This document shows positions 27,207 to 39,651 of a stretch of DNA of 64,000 bases, in pieces. This DNA is from Massilia brevitalea (GTDB lineage: Bacteria; Pseudomonadota; Gammaproteobacteria; Burkholderiales; Burkholderiaceae_D). Numbering within the stretch: position 1 is the stretch's first letter; each line of letters starts with the position of its first letter. The stretch lies in contig NZ_JAULSI010000008.1 in NCBI RefSeq assembly GCF_030711405.1, positions 103,714 through 167,713 on the forward strand, written 5' to 3'. The translations under genes were made by a program, and so were the position numbers. The notes under the pieces were generated by a model. The model was not told where the DNA came from. It searched no databases and saw only the letters and a program-made list of their open reading frames with translations.

Positions 27207-28220
27207 ATGTCCGACCCCAAGCACATCGCCTGCCTGGATGGCTGGCGCGGCGCCGCCATCGCCGCCCTGCTCCTCGGTCACTTCTATCCTGTCCCCGGCA
27301 TCAACTTCGGGACCCTGGGCGTGAACCTGTTTTTTGTCCTCTCGGGTTTGCTGATGACGCGCATCCTGTTCGTCCAGAAGCAGCCGCTGGGACTGTTCTA
27401 CCGGCGCCGCGTTGCGCGCATCTTTCCCTCGGTATACGTGTTCCTGGCCGTGACCACGCTGGCTTTCGTGGTCGCAGGGCGCGAGCTGAGCATGCTCGAG
27501 CTGCTCAGCGCCGCCACCTTCACGAATAACTACATCGTGCCGGATGGACCCTGGCGCATGCCGGTCGGGCATATCTGGTCGCTCAGCGTCGAGGAACACG
27601 CCTACGTGCTGCTGTCGCTGCTGGCCGTGCTGACCCGTGCCAGCCACCGCCGCAGCGTGCGCGCGGTGGGCGCCGCCACGGCCGCCATCAGCCTGGTCGC
27701 CCTGCTGTATGCGTGGACCCACAGCGGCGCCGCGCTCTCGCGCCTGTGGCTGCATTCCGAGGTCTCGGCGTTTGGCATCTTTGCCTCAAGCCTGGTGTTC
27801 CTGGCCGGCCTGGGCGAGCGTTCTTCGCGCTGGGACCGGGTAGCGGTGCCGGTCCTGCTGGTGGTCGGTATCGCGGCGCACTGGTGGTCGGCGCCGGCGC
27901 CGCTGCGTTTGCTGCTGGGGTGTGGCGCCTTTGCGCTGGCGATGAAACGGCTCCAGCATGCGCCGCAGGCCGTGATCCGGATGTTCGAGTTCGCCCCGCT
28001 GCGCCAGCTCGGTGTCTGGTCGTTCTCGCTCTACCTGTGGCAGCAGCCGTTCTACCAGCTGGTGCGGCACGAGGGCATGCATCCGGCCCTCGGCCTGGGC
28101 CTGTCGCTGGTGGTCGGGGCGCTCGCCCACTACCTCGTCGAAAAGCCGGCGCGCGCCTGGCTGAATGCGCACTGGGGCAAGCCGGCGCCGGGGGTTCAGG
28201 CGCAGCGGATGGTCGGGTAA
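27207..28220 (+). CDS. Acyltransferase 3 family membrane O-acyltransferase (OafA/YrhL type)
   Basis: A 337-residue integral membrane protein with about ten hydrophobic segments. It has the family start CLDGWRGAAIAALLLGHF, the FYRRRVARIFPSVYVFL loop with the Arg motif, and the IWSLSVEEHAYVLL segment. The catalytic His is probably that in the N-terminal GHFYPV. The family moves acetyl or other acyl groups to envelope sugars. The C-terminus (VEKPARAWLNAHW) is the usual end. Its last 25 bases overlap the end of the convergent ldcA gene. Confidence 0.9.
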   Translation: MSDPKHIACLDGWRGAAIAALLLGHFYPVPGINFGTLGVNLFFVLSGLLMTRILFVQKQPLGLFYRRRVARIFPSVYVFLAVTTLAFVVAGRELSMLELLSAATFTNNYIVPDGPWRMPVGHIWSLSVEEHAYVLLSLLAVLTRASHRRSVRAVGAATAAISLVALLYAWTHSGAALSRLWLHSEVSAFGIFASSLVFLAGLGERSSRWDRVAVPVLLVVGIAAHWWSAPAPLRLLLGCGAFALAMKRLQHAPQAVIRMFEFAPLRQLGVWSFSLYLWQQPFYQLVRHEGMHPALGLGLSLVVGALAHYLVEKPARAWLNAHWGKPAPGVQAQRMVG

Positions 28221-29113
28221 TCCGACAGCCTGATGCTGAAACCTTCGGCATCCGACACCAGGCGTGCCTGGGCGCCGAAAGGAATCGTTACCCGGCATGG
28301 GCCATGGCCGAAGCGCAGGCCGGTCAGCACCGGCAGCGGCAGCGTGGCGCGCAGGTGGGCCAGCATGGTGTCGAAATCGTAGCCGTTGTCCATCGGCCCC
28401 AGCCTGTAGCCGGAAAAGTCACCCAGCACCAGCGCCTGCTGGCGCGCCAGCACCCCGGACTGCATCAGTTGCAGCAGCATGCGCTCGACCCGGAACGGAT
28501 GCTCGCTCACGTCTTCGACGTAGAGGATGCCGCCCTCGATGGACGGGAAATACGCGGTGCCGAGCAGCGACACCAGCATCGCCAGGTTGCCACCCCAGAT
28601 GGTGCCGGCCACATCCACGGCCGGATTGCCGCCGGCCTGCTCGCGGATCGTGTGCGTAGGCCCCGCCAGGCAGGACCAGAACTGCTCCAGCGTGAAAGCG
28701 ACCGGCTCGGGCGCGCCGAAGTCGCCCGCCAGCATCGGCCCGGCATAGCTGAGCGCCCCGGTCTTCGCATACAGGCCCATGTGCAGGGCCGTGATGTCGG
28801 AAAAGCCGACGAACAGCTTGCCGCTGGCGGCCAGGCGCCCGAAGTCGATGTCGGGCAGCAGGCGCGTCAGGCCGTAGCCGCCGCGCAGCGCCATGACCAC
28901 TTGCACGTCCGGATCGTCGGCCGCCGCATACAGCTGGGCCAGGCGGGCGGCGTCGGTGCCGCCGAAGCGCAGATGCACGGCGTCGGGATCGTAGTAATTG
29001 TGGACCAGGCAGCCGCGTGCTTCGAGACGGGCGATGCCGCGGGCGATGGAATCGAGGTCGTGCGTATGGCCGGCGGGCGCGACGATCGCGACGCCGAGTT
29101 GGGAAGTGATCAC
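28196..29113 (-). CDS. ldcA: LD-carboxypeptidase, peptidase family S66
   Basis: A 305-residue muramoyltetrapeptide carboxypeptidase that removes the terminal D-Ala from murein tetrapeptides in the cytoplasm during peptidoglycan recycling. Seen: VAIVAPAGHTHD at the N-terminus, VVMALRGGYGLTRLLPDIDF, the nucleophile region VGFSDITALHMGL, and LRFGHGPCRVTIPFGAQARL with the charge-relay His. The start is GTG 29113, overlapping the stop of the upstream hydrolase as GTGA. The 3' end overlaps a convergent gene by 25 bases. Confidence 0.93.
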   Translation of the reverse strand: MITSQLGVAIVAPAGHTHDLDSIARGIARLEARGCLVHNYYDPDAVHLRFGGTDAARLAQLYAAADDPDVQVVMALRGGYGLTRLLPDIDFGRLAASGKLFVGFSDITALHMGLYAKTGALSYAGPMLAGDFGAPEPVAFTLEQFWSCLAGPTHTIREQAGGNPAVDVAGTIWGGNLAMLVSLLGTAYFPSIEGGILYVEDVSEHPFRVERMLLQLMQSGVLARQQALVLGDFSGYRLGPMDNGYDFDTMLAHLRATLPLPVLTGLRFGHGPCRVTIPFGAQARLVSDAEGFSIRLSDYPTIRCA

Positions 29114-30048
29114 TGTTTGACGAAGAGGCGCGGTGTTGAGTCGAAAGCCATCTTACCGCGCGCATGGGCGTCGATCAAGGCAAGCATCCGCTCGTTCAGC
29201 TGGGAAGGCAGGTCGTGGCCCATGCCTTCGATGACTTCCAGGCGCGCACCCGGCACCTGGGCCGCGACGTCTTCGCCGCAGGCCAGCGGCACCAGCGGGT
29301 CGCGCGCGCCGTGGATCACCAGGGTCGGCACGCTGATCGACTGCAGCAGCGCGCTGCGGTCGGCGGCGCCGGCAATCGCCAGCATCTGGCGCGTGACGCC
29401 GGCCGGACAGTAACTGCGCCGCAGCGCGCGCGCGGCGCGCCGGCGCAGCTGCTTTTCCGGCGTCGGATAGGCCGGGCTGCCGATTGCCTGCTGCACGGCC
29501 ACTGCCTGGTCGAGGATGGAATCGACGTCCTTCGGGTCCGCCGGGGCGCGCAGCAGCGCGTGGCGCGCCGAGGCTGTGGGGCCGGGCAAGCCGCGCCTGC
29601 CGCTGCTCGACATGATGGAAGTGAGGCTGAGCACCCGTTGCGGATGGCGCGCCGCCAGGATCTGGCCGATCATCCCGCCCATCGAGACGCCGACCACGTG
29701 GGCGCGCGCAATCCCGAGCGCGCTGAGGACGCCGAGGGCGTCGTTGGCCATGTCTTCCAGGCCATACGGTGGCTTGAAAGGCAGCTTCAGCCGGGCCGCC
29801 AGGGCGAGTTTGATCCCGCTCCATACCAGGCTGGGTTTGCCGGCCGCGTCGAACTTGGTGGACAGGCCGCAGTCGCGGTGGTCGAAGCGGATGACGTAGA
29901 AACCCAGCTCCACCAGGCCGTCGACGAATTCGTCGGGCCAGTTGGTGAGCTGCATGCCCAGGCCGTGGATCAGCAGCACCGGCGTGGACTTGGCGTCCCC
30001 GGCGGTGTCGAAGGCGATGCGGATGCCGTTGGCGCTCAGTGTCGGCAT
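29110..30048 (-). CDS. Alpha/beta-hydrolase
   Basis: A 312-residue soluble alpha/beta-hydrolase. The oxyanion segment VLLIHGLGMQLTNWPDEF, the nucleophile elbow VVGVSMGGMIGQ, the acid region VIHGARDPLVPLACGED and the catalytic His in EGMGHDLP are in the right order, so a full Ser-Asp-His triad is present. The order resembles lipase and proline-iminopeptidase-like hydrolases. The substrate is not known. It is coupled to ldcA by a GTGA overlap, which might point to an envelope-related substrate. Confidence 0.9.
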   Translation of the reverse strand: MPTLSANGIRIAFDTAGDAKSTPVLLIHGLGMQLTNWPDEFVDGLVELGFYVIRFDHRDCGLSTKFDAAGKPSLVWSGIKLALAARLKLPFKPPYGLEDMANDALGVLSALGIARAHVVGVSMGGMIGQILAARHPQRVLSLTSIMSSSGRRGLPGPTASARHALLRAPADPKDVDSILDQAVAVQQAIGSPAYPTPEKQLRRRAARALRRSYCPAGVTRQMLAIAGAADRSALLQSISVPTLVIHGARDPLVPLACGEDVAAQVPGARLEVIEGMGHDLPSQLNERMLALIDAHARGKMAFDSTPRLFVKQ

Positions 30049-30192
30049 GGCGGTGCGGCCGGCATGCTGGGCTGCCGGCTGGTGCTGGGGTTACATGGGC
30101 TCGGGCAAAACACGGCTGGTCTCCTGAACTGCCTGTCGGCAGCGCGAAAACCAGCATAGCATTTTCAGCACGGCGGCGGCGCTCAGGGGCAA

Positions 30193-30230
30193 GCGTGCGC
30201 CGGCGCTGCGGGGGGCATGACGGCGCACGC
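30193..30230. terminator. Inverted repeat after tadA, possible terminator
   Basis: Perfect 9-base arms GCGTGCGCC (30193-30201) and GGCGCACGC (30222-30230) about 17 bases after the tadA stop. There is no U-tract, so it would need Rho or merely stabilise the message end. Confidence 0.35.
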
Positions 30231-30246
30231 TGCGCCAGGTAGCAAC

Positions 30247-31219
<973 letters not shown>

Positions 31220-31234
31220 CAGCGTGTTGTCCAG

Positions 31235-31870
31235 TCAGGGAATTTGCAAAAGTTTATGGGTCTGGAGGCTGAGCTTCCATTTCGGGTTGCGGCGGCAGGT
31301 TTCGATGGCCAGGCGGGTGTTCTGGGCGGCCAGCAGACCATCCATCGGCTGCACGAAGAAATTCTCGAAATCGAGGTGCTCGTAGGCCGCCAGGTCCTGG
31401 TTCGCCTGCGGGATCACGACCTTGATCTCGTTGCCCTTCTCGACCACCAGCGTCGAGCCCATCTTCGGGCTGACGCAGACCCAGTCCACGCCGCTCGGGA
31501 CCGGCAGCGTGCCGTTGGTCTCGATCGCGATCGTGAAGCCGTGCGCATGCATGGCCTCGATCAGGGCCGTGTCCAGCTGCAGCAGCGGCTCGCCGCCGGT
31601 AAAGACCACGTATTTGCTGGGGGCGTAAGTCGCCGGCCACAGGCTGTCGATCTCGGCCGCCAGGCTGGCCGCATCGCGGAACTTGCCGCCGCGCTCGCCG
31701 TCGGTGCCGACGAAGTCGGTGTCGCAGAACTGGCAGACCGACGTGGCCCGGTCGGCCTCGCGCCCGGTCCACAGGTTGCAGCCGGAGAAGCGGCAGAACA
31801 CCGCCGGCCGGCCGGCATGGGCGCCTTCGCCCTGCAAGGTGTAGAAAATCTCTTTGATGCTGTAAGTCAC
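31235..31870 (-). CDS. queE: 7-carboxy-7-deazaguanine synthase
   Basis: A 211-residue radical SAM enzyme forming the deazapurine ring of queuosine. The N-terminus IKEIFYTLQGEGAHAGRPAVF is typical. The iron-sulfur Cys lie in the long-spaced arrangement C-x14-C-x2-C (CNLW to CQFCDTDF), as in the Escherichia coli type, followed by VVFTGGEPLLQLD and AIETNGTLPVP. The start is GTG 31870 with AGAGG upstream. A TATAAT-like box reads left at 31894-31899. No preQ1 riboswitch was recognised upstream. Confidence 0.95.
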   Translation of the reverse strand: MTYSIKEIFYTLQGEGAHAGRPAVFCRFSGCNLWTGREADRATSVCQFCDTDFVGTDGERGGKFRDAASLAAEIDSLWPATYAPSKYVVFTGGEPLLQLDTALIEAMHAHGFTIAIETNGTLPVPSGVDWVCVSPKMGSTLVVEKGNEIKVVIPQANQDLAAYEHLDFENFFVQPMDGLLAAQNTRLAIETCRRNPKWKLSLQTHKLLQIP

Positions 31871-31893
31871 GTTAAGCCTCTCGTCAACCGGCC

Positions 31894-31899
31894 ATTATA
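31894..31899 (-). promoter_or_regulatory. Possible -10 box of the queE-queD-tadA unit
   Basis: A TATAAT on the left-reading strand, about 24 bases before the queE start codon. It would give a short leader. No clear -35 element is seen in the G-rich sequence upstream. Confidence 0.35.
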
Positions 31900-32058
31900 A
31901 CCGCGCACCGCCCCCTTTGCCGCCCCCCCCGGCCATCCGCCCTCGCCGCTGTGGTTATTGCCATACGGCACGCGCTTTGCGCACCAACAACACCAGCCCC
32001 TACGACAAGCGGTAACTTGTGTGCCGGAAAGTTCTGATAACCCGTCGGAAGGATCGTC

Positions 32059-32976
32059 ATGAAATTAGCCTTAGTTCGTACAGCCGATGTCGTCCCGGGC
32101 CTGATGCTGCTGGGCGCCTGCGCGCTTGCCGCCAGCCTGCCTGGCAGTGCTTTCCCTTCCTCGGCCCTGACTGCGCTGATCTGGCTGCTGGGCGCAGCCG
32201 GGGCCCTGTGCCTGCTGCTGCGCCGCGGCATCGACCTCGACGACCGCGCACGCGAACTGAGCGCCCGCCTCTGCCTCGAACAAAAGGCACGCCAGGTGGC
32301 AGAGGGCACGCTGGCCGATACGCAAACCGTGCTGACCCGCGTCGTGCGCCAGCAGGAAAGCGTGCGCGAAGGCGAGCGCAAGCGCATCGCCCGCGACATC
32401 GACGACGAGCTTGGCCAGGTCCTCGTCGCCCTGCGCGGCGAAATGTCGTTGCTGCAAATGGCAAGCGCCGGCATCCATCCGGCCACCCACCACAAGACAG
32501 GCGCCATGATCGGCACGCTCGACCTGGCGTTGCGCGCGCTGCGCGTGCTGGCCGGCGAGCTGCGTCCGCTGGCCGCCGGCGAACGCCTGGGCGACGCGAT
32601 GGCGCGCCAGCTGGACGAATTTACCCGGCTCAACGGCATCGCCCACCACTTCGATGCCGACACCGGCGCCGGCAACGACGGCGCCGGCACCGATGCCGAC
32701 GCCCTGCTCTACCGCGCGCTGCAGGAAACCCTGGCGCAGATCGCCCGCAGCGCGCGCGCAACCTGCATCCGCGTGCAGCTGAGCCGCAGCCACACCCGCC
32801 TGTCCCTGAGCATCGAGGACGATGGCGATGCCGACGGCAGCTGCGCCGGCGCCGTGGCGGCCCTGCGCGAACGGGTCGGGGCTGCCGGCGGCGCCCTGCA
32901 CGCCGAAGCCCTGCCGGGTGGTGGCAAGCGGCTGGCAGTCGTGGTATCCACCATGCATGGGGTAGCCCAAGGCTGA
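32059..32976 (+). CDS. Histidine-kinase-like membrane protein lacking the phospho-acceptor His
   Basis: A 305-residue protein with two N-terminal membrane segments (residues 10-55), a coiled region (60-105) and a HisKA_3-type dimerisation helix. The family motif is ERxRIARDLHDELGQ; here it is ERKRIARDIDDELGQ at about residue 110, so the phospho-acceptor His is Asp. The ATPase part is also reduced: the N-box reads ALQETLAQIARSARA without its Asn, and the G-box is short. It keeps the sensor-kinase layout but probably cannot autophosphorylate. The start ATG follows GGAAGG. The next gene is a diguanylate cyclase. Confidence 0.75.
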   Translation: MKLALVRTADVVPGLMLLGACALAASLPGSAFPSSALTALIWLLGAAGALCLLLRRGIDLDDRARELSARLCLEQKARQVAEGTLADTQTVLTRVVRQQESVREGERKRIARDIDDELGQVLVALRGEMSLLQMASAGIHPATHHKTGAMIGTLDLALRALRVLAGELRPLAAGERLGDAMARQLDEFTRLNGIAHHFDADTGAGNDGAGTDADALLYRALQETLAQIARSARATCIRVQLSRSHTRLSLSIEDDGDADGSCAGAVAALRERVGAAGGALHAEALPGGGKRLAVVVSTMHGVAQG

Positions 32977-33092
32977 GAAGTCAAGCCTGTGAATATTGCT
33001 GCAAGTCAATAGCTGGAAAAGCCTGAGGTAGCAGAATCGGTCCTTGTCAGCGATCAATAGATTGCTCAACGGAACTTGGATAAGGCCGTCTC

Positions 33093-34133
33093 ATGACCAG
33101 CACACACATGCAGCGCTCGCTCGATGCCACGCCCGGCATCGTTGCCCATGGCAAGGACCTCGGTTTCGCCCACCAGTTGATGGAAACCCTGGCGATTCCC
33201 GTCTTTGTCCTCGACAGCAGCGCCCATGTCCTGATCTGGAACCGCGCCTGCGAGCGCCTGACCGGTGTGCCGGCGGACGAGATCGTCGGCACCAACAAGC
33301 ACTGGCACAGTTTCTACGACCATCCCCGCCCCACCCTGGCCGACCTGGTGCTGCAGAACCGCACCGACGAAGTCCGCCACATCTACCCGCGCCACGGCAA
33401 GCCGCAGCCACTTGGTCAGCCGCTGATGCAGGCCGCGAGCGCGCACCTGTCGGTGGAAACCTGGTGCGACATGCCGCGCGCCGGCAAGCGCCGCTACCTT
33501 GCCGTCGACGCCAGTCCGATCTTCGACCAGCACGGCCAGGTGACAGCGGTGGTCGAATCGCTGCGCGACCTGACCGACGAAAAGATGGCGCAGATGGCGC
33601 TGGAAAAGCTGGCGACGCGCGACGGCCTGACCGGGCTGGCGAACCGGCGCTGTTTCGACGACACCCTGAACGCCGAATGGCAGCGCGCCCTGCGCCAGCA
33701 GCAGCCGTTGTCGCTGCTGATGGTCGACGTCGACAATTTCAAAGCCTACAACGATGCCCATGGCCACCTCGGCGGCGACGAATGCCTGAAGCGCATCGCC
33801 ACCGCGGTCGCCAGCGAAATGCGCGCCAACGACCTGGTAGCGCGCTATGGCGGCGAGGAATTCGCCGTCATTTTGCCGAACCAGTCGCTGAAGGGGGCGG
33901 CCATCGTCGCCGAGCGCATCCGGCGCCGCGTCGAGCAGCTGCGGGTGCCCCTGTACGGCCCGGCCGCTCCAACGCTGCTGCAGCATGTGACGGTGTCGAT
34001 CGGCGCCGCCACCGCGATTGCCGGCGCCGACAACGACGCCAGCCAGCTGGTGGCCATTGCCGACGCCGCCCTCTACCGCGCCAAGCACCTTGGACGCAAC
34101 CGCATCAGCCTGCCGCTGGCCGAGCCCTCCTGA
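33093..34133 (+). CDS. PAS-GGDEF diguanylate cyclase
   Basis: A 346-residue cytoplasmic protein. A PAS domain (about residues 25-165: VFVLDSSAHVLIWNRACERLTG, WCDMPRAGKRRYLAVDASPIFD) is followed by a GGDEF domain (about 175-340). The catalytic motif is GGEEF in VARYGGEEFAVIL, so it should make c-di-GMP from GTP. A product-inhibition site RxxD is present as RAND, five residues before the catalytic motif. No EAL domain is seen. It lies 116 bases after the kinase-like gene, and the two may respond to the same input. Confidence 0.93.
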   Translation: MTSTHMQRSLDATPGIVAHGKDLGFAHQLMETLAIPVFVLDSSAHVLIWNRACERLTGVPADEIVGTNKHWHSFYDHPRPTLADLVLQNRTDEVRHIYPRHGKPQPLGQPLMQAASAHLSVETWCDMPRAGKRRYLAVDASPIFDQHGQVTAVVESLRDLTDEKMAQMALEKLATRDGLTGLANRRCFDDTLNAEWQRALRQQQPLSLLMVDVDNFKAYNDAHGHLGGDECLKRIATAVASEMRANDLVARYGGEEFAVILPNQSLKGAAIVAERIRRRVEQLRVPLYGPAAPTLLQHVTVSIGAATAIAGADNDASQLVAIADAALYRAKHLGRNRISLPLAEPS

Positions 34134-34200
34134 GCACCGGCCGCCCTTTCCGCTCGCGCCGCGGCCCCGTGGCCGGCATGCATACGTAATAAAACTGGGC

Positions 34201-34214
34201 ATTCCCTGGGGAAT
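34201..34214. promoter_or_regulatory. Perfect 14-base palindrome before the M16 peptidase gene
   Basis: ATTCCCTGGGGAAT, arms ATTCCC and GGGAAT, directly in front of a TATGCT box (34219-34224), 40 bases before the start codon. The position suits an operator. No regulator is implied by the neighbours. Confidence 0.35.
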
Positions 34215-34253
34215 ATCTTATGCTTCGTGCCAGATTTTTCCCAAGGAGACAGT

Positions 34254-37115
<2,862 letters not shown>

Positions 37116-37129
37116 TGCGTTAGGCAGTT

Positions 37130-37279
37130 CGTAGGGTGGGCACTTGTGCCCACGCGGCCGTACCGTCGCTCACCCCACCGGTCCGCGGAGCGGTGCGGGT
37201 GTTCGAACATCCGTGGGGCTGTTGCCTGTTCCTGTATCGGTGTGTTGAATCCGCGTGGGCACGGAGTGCCCACCCTACT
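37130..37279. repeat. REPIN-like element, copy B
   Basis: A 150-base unit, left end CGTAGGGTGGGCACTTGTGC, right end reading GTGGGCACGGAGTGCCCACC and closing at CCCTACT. The arms have the internal hairpin TGGGCAC/GTGCCCA in both halves. The central part is unlike copy A. It sits 14 bases after the M16 stop. Confidence 0.8.
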
Positions 37280-37287
37280 GGAGACGG

Positions 37288-37347
37288 TTTCGCCATTCAA
37301 GCCGTAGAACCCAAATAGGGGCGATTTCGCCATTCAAGCCGTAGAAC
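37288..37347. repeat. Two direct copies of a 23-base sequence, 37 bases apart
   Basis: The 23-base string that starts TTTCGCCATTCAAGCCGTAG occurs at 37288-37310 and again, identically, at 37325-37347. The 14 bases between differ from the unit. It lies between the REPIN-like copy B and the terminator at 37349-37380. No protein is encoded here. Confidence 0.85.
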
Positions 37348-37348
37348 G

Positions 37349-37380
37349 TAAAAACAAAGGGCGCCGCGAGGCGCCCTTCG
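37349..37380 (-). terminator. Rho-independent terminator of the DUF2382 unit
   Basis: Stem GGGCGCC/GGCGCCC (37359-37365, 37370-37376) with loop GCGA, extended by two A-T pairs. Read left, it is followed by a T-rich tail (TTTGTTTTT type), 50 bases after the stop of the large DUF2382 gene. Confidence 0.75.
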
Positions 37381-37430
37381 TCGTTAACGCGGGGCCGGCA
37401 GTGCGGCGGCCGGCCCGGTGTTGAACGCGA

Positions 37431-39203
37431 TTACGACGTCATGCGATCCCAGCCATGACGGACAGCCGCCTTCATCTTGTCCCAGGTCGACACGCCGTTG
37501 TTCGGGTAGCGCGCGTCCCAGTTGCTGTGCAGGTCGGTTTCGACGTCGTCCCACGGACGGTTGCGGTATGAATCGCTCTTGCGCATTTCCGAACCGTAGC
37601 TGTAGGCCGGCTTGTAGCTGTCGAAGTCGTCGCCGACGCCCGTGCTGCTGTAGGTGGCGTTGTAGTGGTTGCGGTAGTAGGAATCGTCGTCGTCGTTCGT
37701 CACGCGATCCCAGCCGTGCTTGACGGCGTTCTTCATCTTGGCCCAGGTCGAGCCAGCCTTGTTGCCGGCGCGGGTCGACCAGTCGCTCGACAGGTCGGTC
37801 TCGACGTCGTCCCACTGGCGGCCGCTGTACTTCTGGTTGCGCGCCATTTCCGAGCCGTAGCTGTAGGCCGGTGCGTAGTCGTCGTACGCATCGCCGGTGC
37901 TGCCGTAGTTGCTGGTGAAGTGGTTGCGGTAGTAATCGTCGTCGCTCATCATGCTCGAGCGGGCCGAATTGCCGCCCAGTTGCTCGATCTCGACTTCGGT
38001 ATGGCGCACCGTGTCGTTGATCTGCTGTTCGCGCTGGGCGACTTCCTTGTTGATCGTCACTTCCTCGACCACGCGCGCCGATTTCTCGACCACGGCTTCC
38101 TCGGCCGTTTCGCGCATTTCGATCGACTGCTCCTTGAAGGCGGCCGCGTCCGTGGTGCTGATCGGCTCGTCGACGCTGCGGCGCTGCACGTTCACGTGCT
38201 CTTCGCGCAGGCCGATCGATTCGTTGACCGGGGTTTCGACGACACGCGAGAACACGCGCACGCCGCCGCGCTGGACTTCACGCTTGCCGACCTTCAGCTG
38301 TTCCTGCACCACCGGAATGGCGGCGGTGTTCGTGTCGCGCTGCTGCGAGCCGGTCAGCGAGGAGCCGGACAGCGACGACGACGACGAACCGCTCAGCGAG
38401 GAACCCGTGAGCGAGGTGTCCTGCATGCTGGCGCCCGACTTGGCCGAGCCTTCCAGCGAGGAGCCCTGCAGCGACGAGGACGAACCCGTTAGCGGGGACG
38501 AACCGGACGACGAGCCCGACAGCGCATCGGAACCGGCCGACGGGTTGCTCGAACCCATGCTGGTCTGCAGGTTGCCGCTACCGGTGCCGTAGCTGCCGGC
38601 GCTCAGTTGGTCGTGCGAGGACATCGGTTCCTGGTAGGTGGTGCCCATCGGGTTCGGGTCGTTCAGCGATTGCTGGTTCAGCGGCAGGCGGTCGTTGTCG
38701 GACTGCAGCGACATCGATTGCGACTGCTGCAGGCCGCCCGCGCCCACGCCCATCACGCCGGCGCCCGGCGAATTCATGCCGCCCAGGCCGGCGCCGGATG
38801 CCCATTTTTCCGACTGCTCGTCGATATCGACCGGGCCGTAGCGCTCGACGATGTCGGCAGCGCGTTCGACTTCCGGCTCGCTGTCGGTGTTCACCGTCAG
38901 CACGTGGTTGCCCTGGGCCACCGCGTTCGAGTACTTGGTGTGGTGCTCGTCGGTATCGGCGCCGAAGATGTCGCTGAAGAAGTTCTTGATGCTGGTACCG
39001 ATGCCAGGCTCATTGTCGCCCGAGGTGGCCGCCGTGTCGGTCAGCGAGCCCGAAGGGGTCACGCCCTTCGCGGCCAGGGATGGATCCTCGTTGCCGTGCG
39101 AGAGGCGCACGTCGGCACTCGAGAAGCCCGAGGACAGCAGTTCGTTCTTGGCGCTTACCGCGTCGTTGTGATTGTCGAAGACAGCAATCAGGGTATGTTG
39201 CAT
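37431..39203 (-). CDS. YflT/DUF2382 stress-type protein with tandem C-terminal repeats
   Basis: A 590-residue, hydrophilic protein. The N-terminus (LIAVFDNHNDAVSAKNELLS to GFSSADVRLS) is a YflT-like stress domain. A long Ser/Gly tract (residues 205-290: SGSSSGSSPLTGSSSS) precedes a YsnF/AvaK DUF2382 domain (about 300-405: IPVVQEQLKVGKREVQRGGV). The C-terminus consists of two similar blocks of about 85 residues, each with YYRNH, PAYSYGSEM, WDDVETDL and HGWDRV/M. ATG 39203 is preferred to 39209 because GGAGG lies 7 bases upstream of it. Function is unknown; a link to desiccation or osmotic stress is only a family-level inference. Confidence 0.8.
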   Translation of the reverse strand: MQHTLIAVFDNHNDAVSAKNELLSSGFSSADVRLSHGNEDPSLAAKGVTPSGSLTDTAATSGDNEPGIGTSIKNFFSDIFGADTDEHHTKYSNAVAQGNHVLTVNTDSEPEVERAADIVERYGPVDIDEQSEKWASGAGLGGMNSPGAGVMGVGAGGLQQSQSMSLQSDNDRLPLNQQSLNDPNPMGTTYQEPMSSHDQLSAGSYGTGSGNLQTSMGSSNPSAGSDALSGSSSGSSPLTGSSSSLQGSSLEGSAKSGASMQDTSLTGSSLSGSSSSSLSGSSLTGSQQRDTNTAAIPVVQEQLKVGKREVQRGGVRVFSRVVETPVNESIGLREEHVNVQRRSVDEPISTTDAAAFKEQSIEMRETAEEAVVEKSARVVEEVTINKEVAQREQQINDTVRHTEVEIEQLGGNSARSSMMSDDDYYRNHFTSNYGSTGDAYDDYAPAYSYGSEMARNQKYSGRQWDDVETDLSSDWSTRAGNKAGSTWAKMKNAVKHGWDRVTNDDDDSYYRNHYNATYSSTGVGDDFDSYKPAYSYGSEMRKSDSYRNRPWDDVETDLHSNWDARYPNNGVSTWDKMKAAVRHGWDRMTS

Positions 39204-39225
39204 GATCATTCCTCCAGTAATATGG

Positions 39226-39651
39226 TCACTTCGTTGGCGGGGTCCCGGATTCGTCGAAGCGTTCGATGCTGACCTGTTCGGCCTTCAGCACGACCGCTTC
39301 ACGATGCGTTTCTTCACGCTGAATACGGGTTATGTGGAGCTCTTCCTTGATGCGCACGCGGCGCTCCACCACCAGCACTTCCTCGAGAATCGGCACGATC
39401 ATCGTGTCGCCTTCGTAGCGGGTGGTGGGCGCCTCATCGGGCGCGACGATGCGGTCGACCGCGACGTGCTCGATCGCCACCTCCTCGCGCACCAGGCGCT
39501 CGTCGATGGTGACCGGCTGCTCGAGCACGGTCTTGTGAATGCGGACGCCGCGCCCGGTGTCAACCGTCCGGGTGCCGACCGCGAGCTGTTCCGCGACGAC
39601 CGGGATCGTCAACAGATCCTGTCCTGTTGGGTCTGACGTGTTACCTGCCAT
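39226..39651 (-). CDS. Short DUF2382 (YsnF/AvaK) protein
   Basis: A 141-residue protein made almost only of a DUF2382 domain: LTIPVVAEQLAVGTRTVDTG at the start, VLEQPVTIDERLVREEVAIEH in the middle and VVERRVRIKEELHITRIQRE at the end, the alternating Glu/Arg/Val pattern typical of the family. It lies 22 bases upstream of the large DUF2382 gene, which carries the same domain, so the two form one unit. Function is unknown. Confidence 0.8.
   Translation of the reverse strand: MAGNTSDPTGQDLLTIPVVAEQLAVGTRTVDTGRGVRIHKTVLEQPVTIDERLVREEVAIEHVAVDRIVAPDEAPTTRYEGDTMIVPILEEVLVVERRVRIKEELHITRIQREETHREAVVLKAEQVSIERFDESGTPPTK

Noticed and set aside
31871..32058. preQ1 riboswitch upstream of queE
   Set aside because: I could not find the short C-rich stem and A-rich tail typical of preQ1-I, nor a larger structured leader; the probable leader is under 30 bases.
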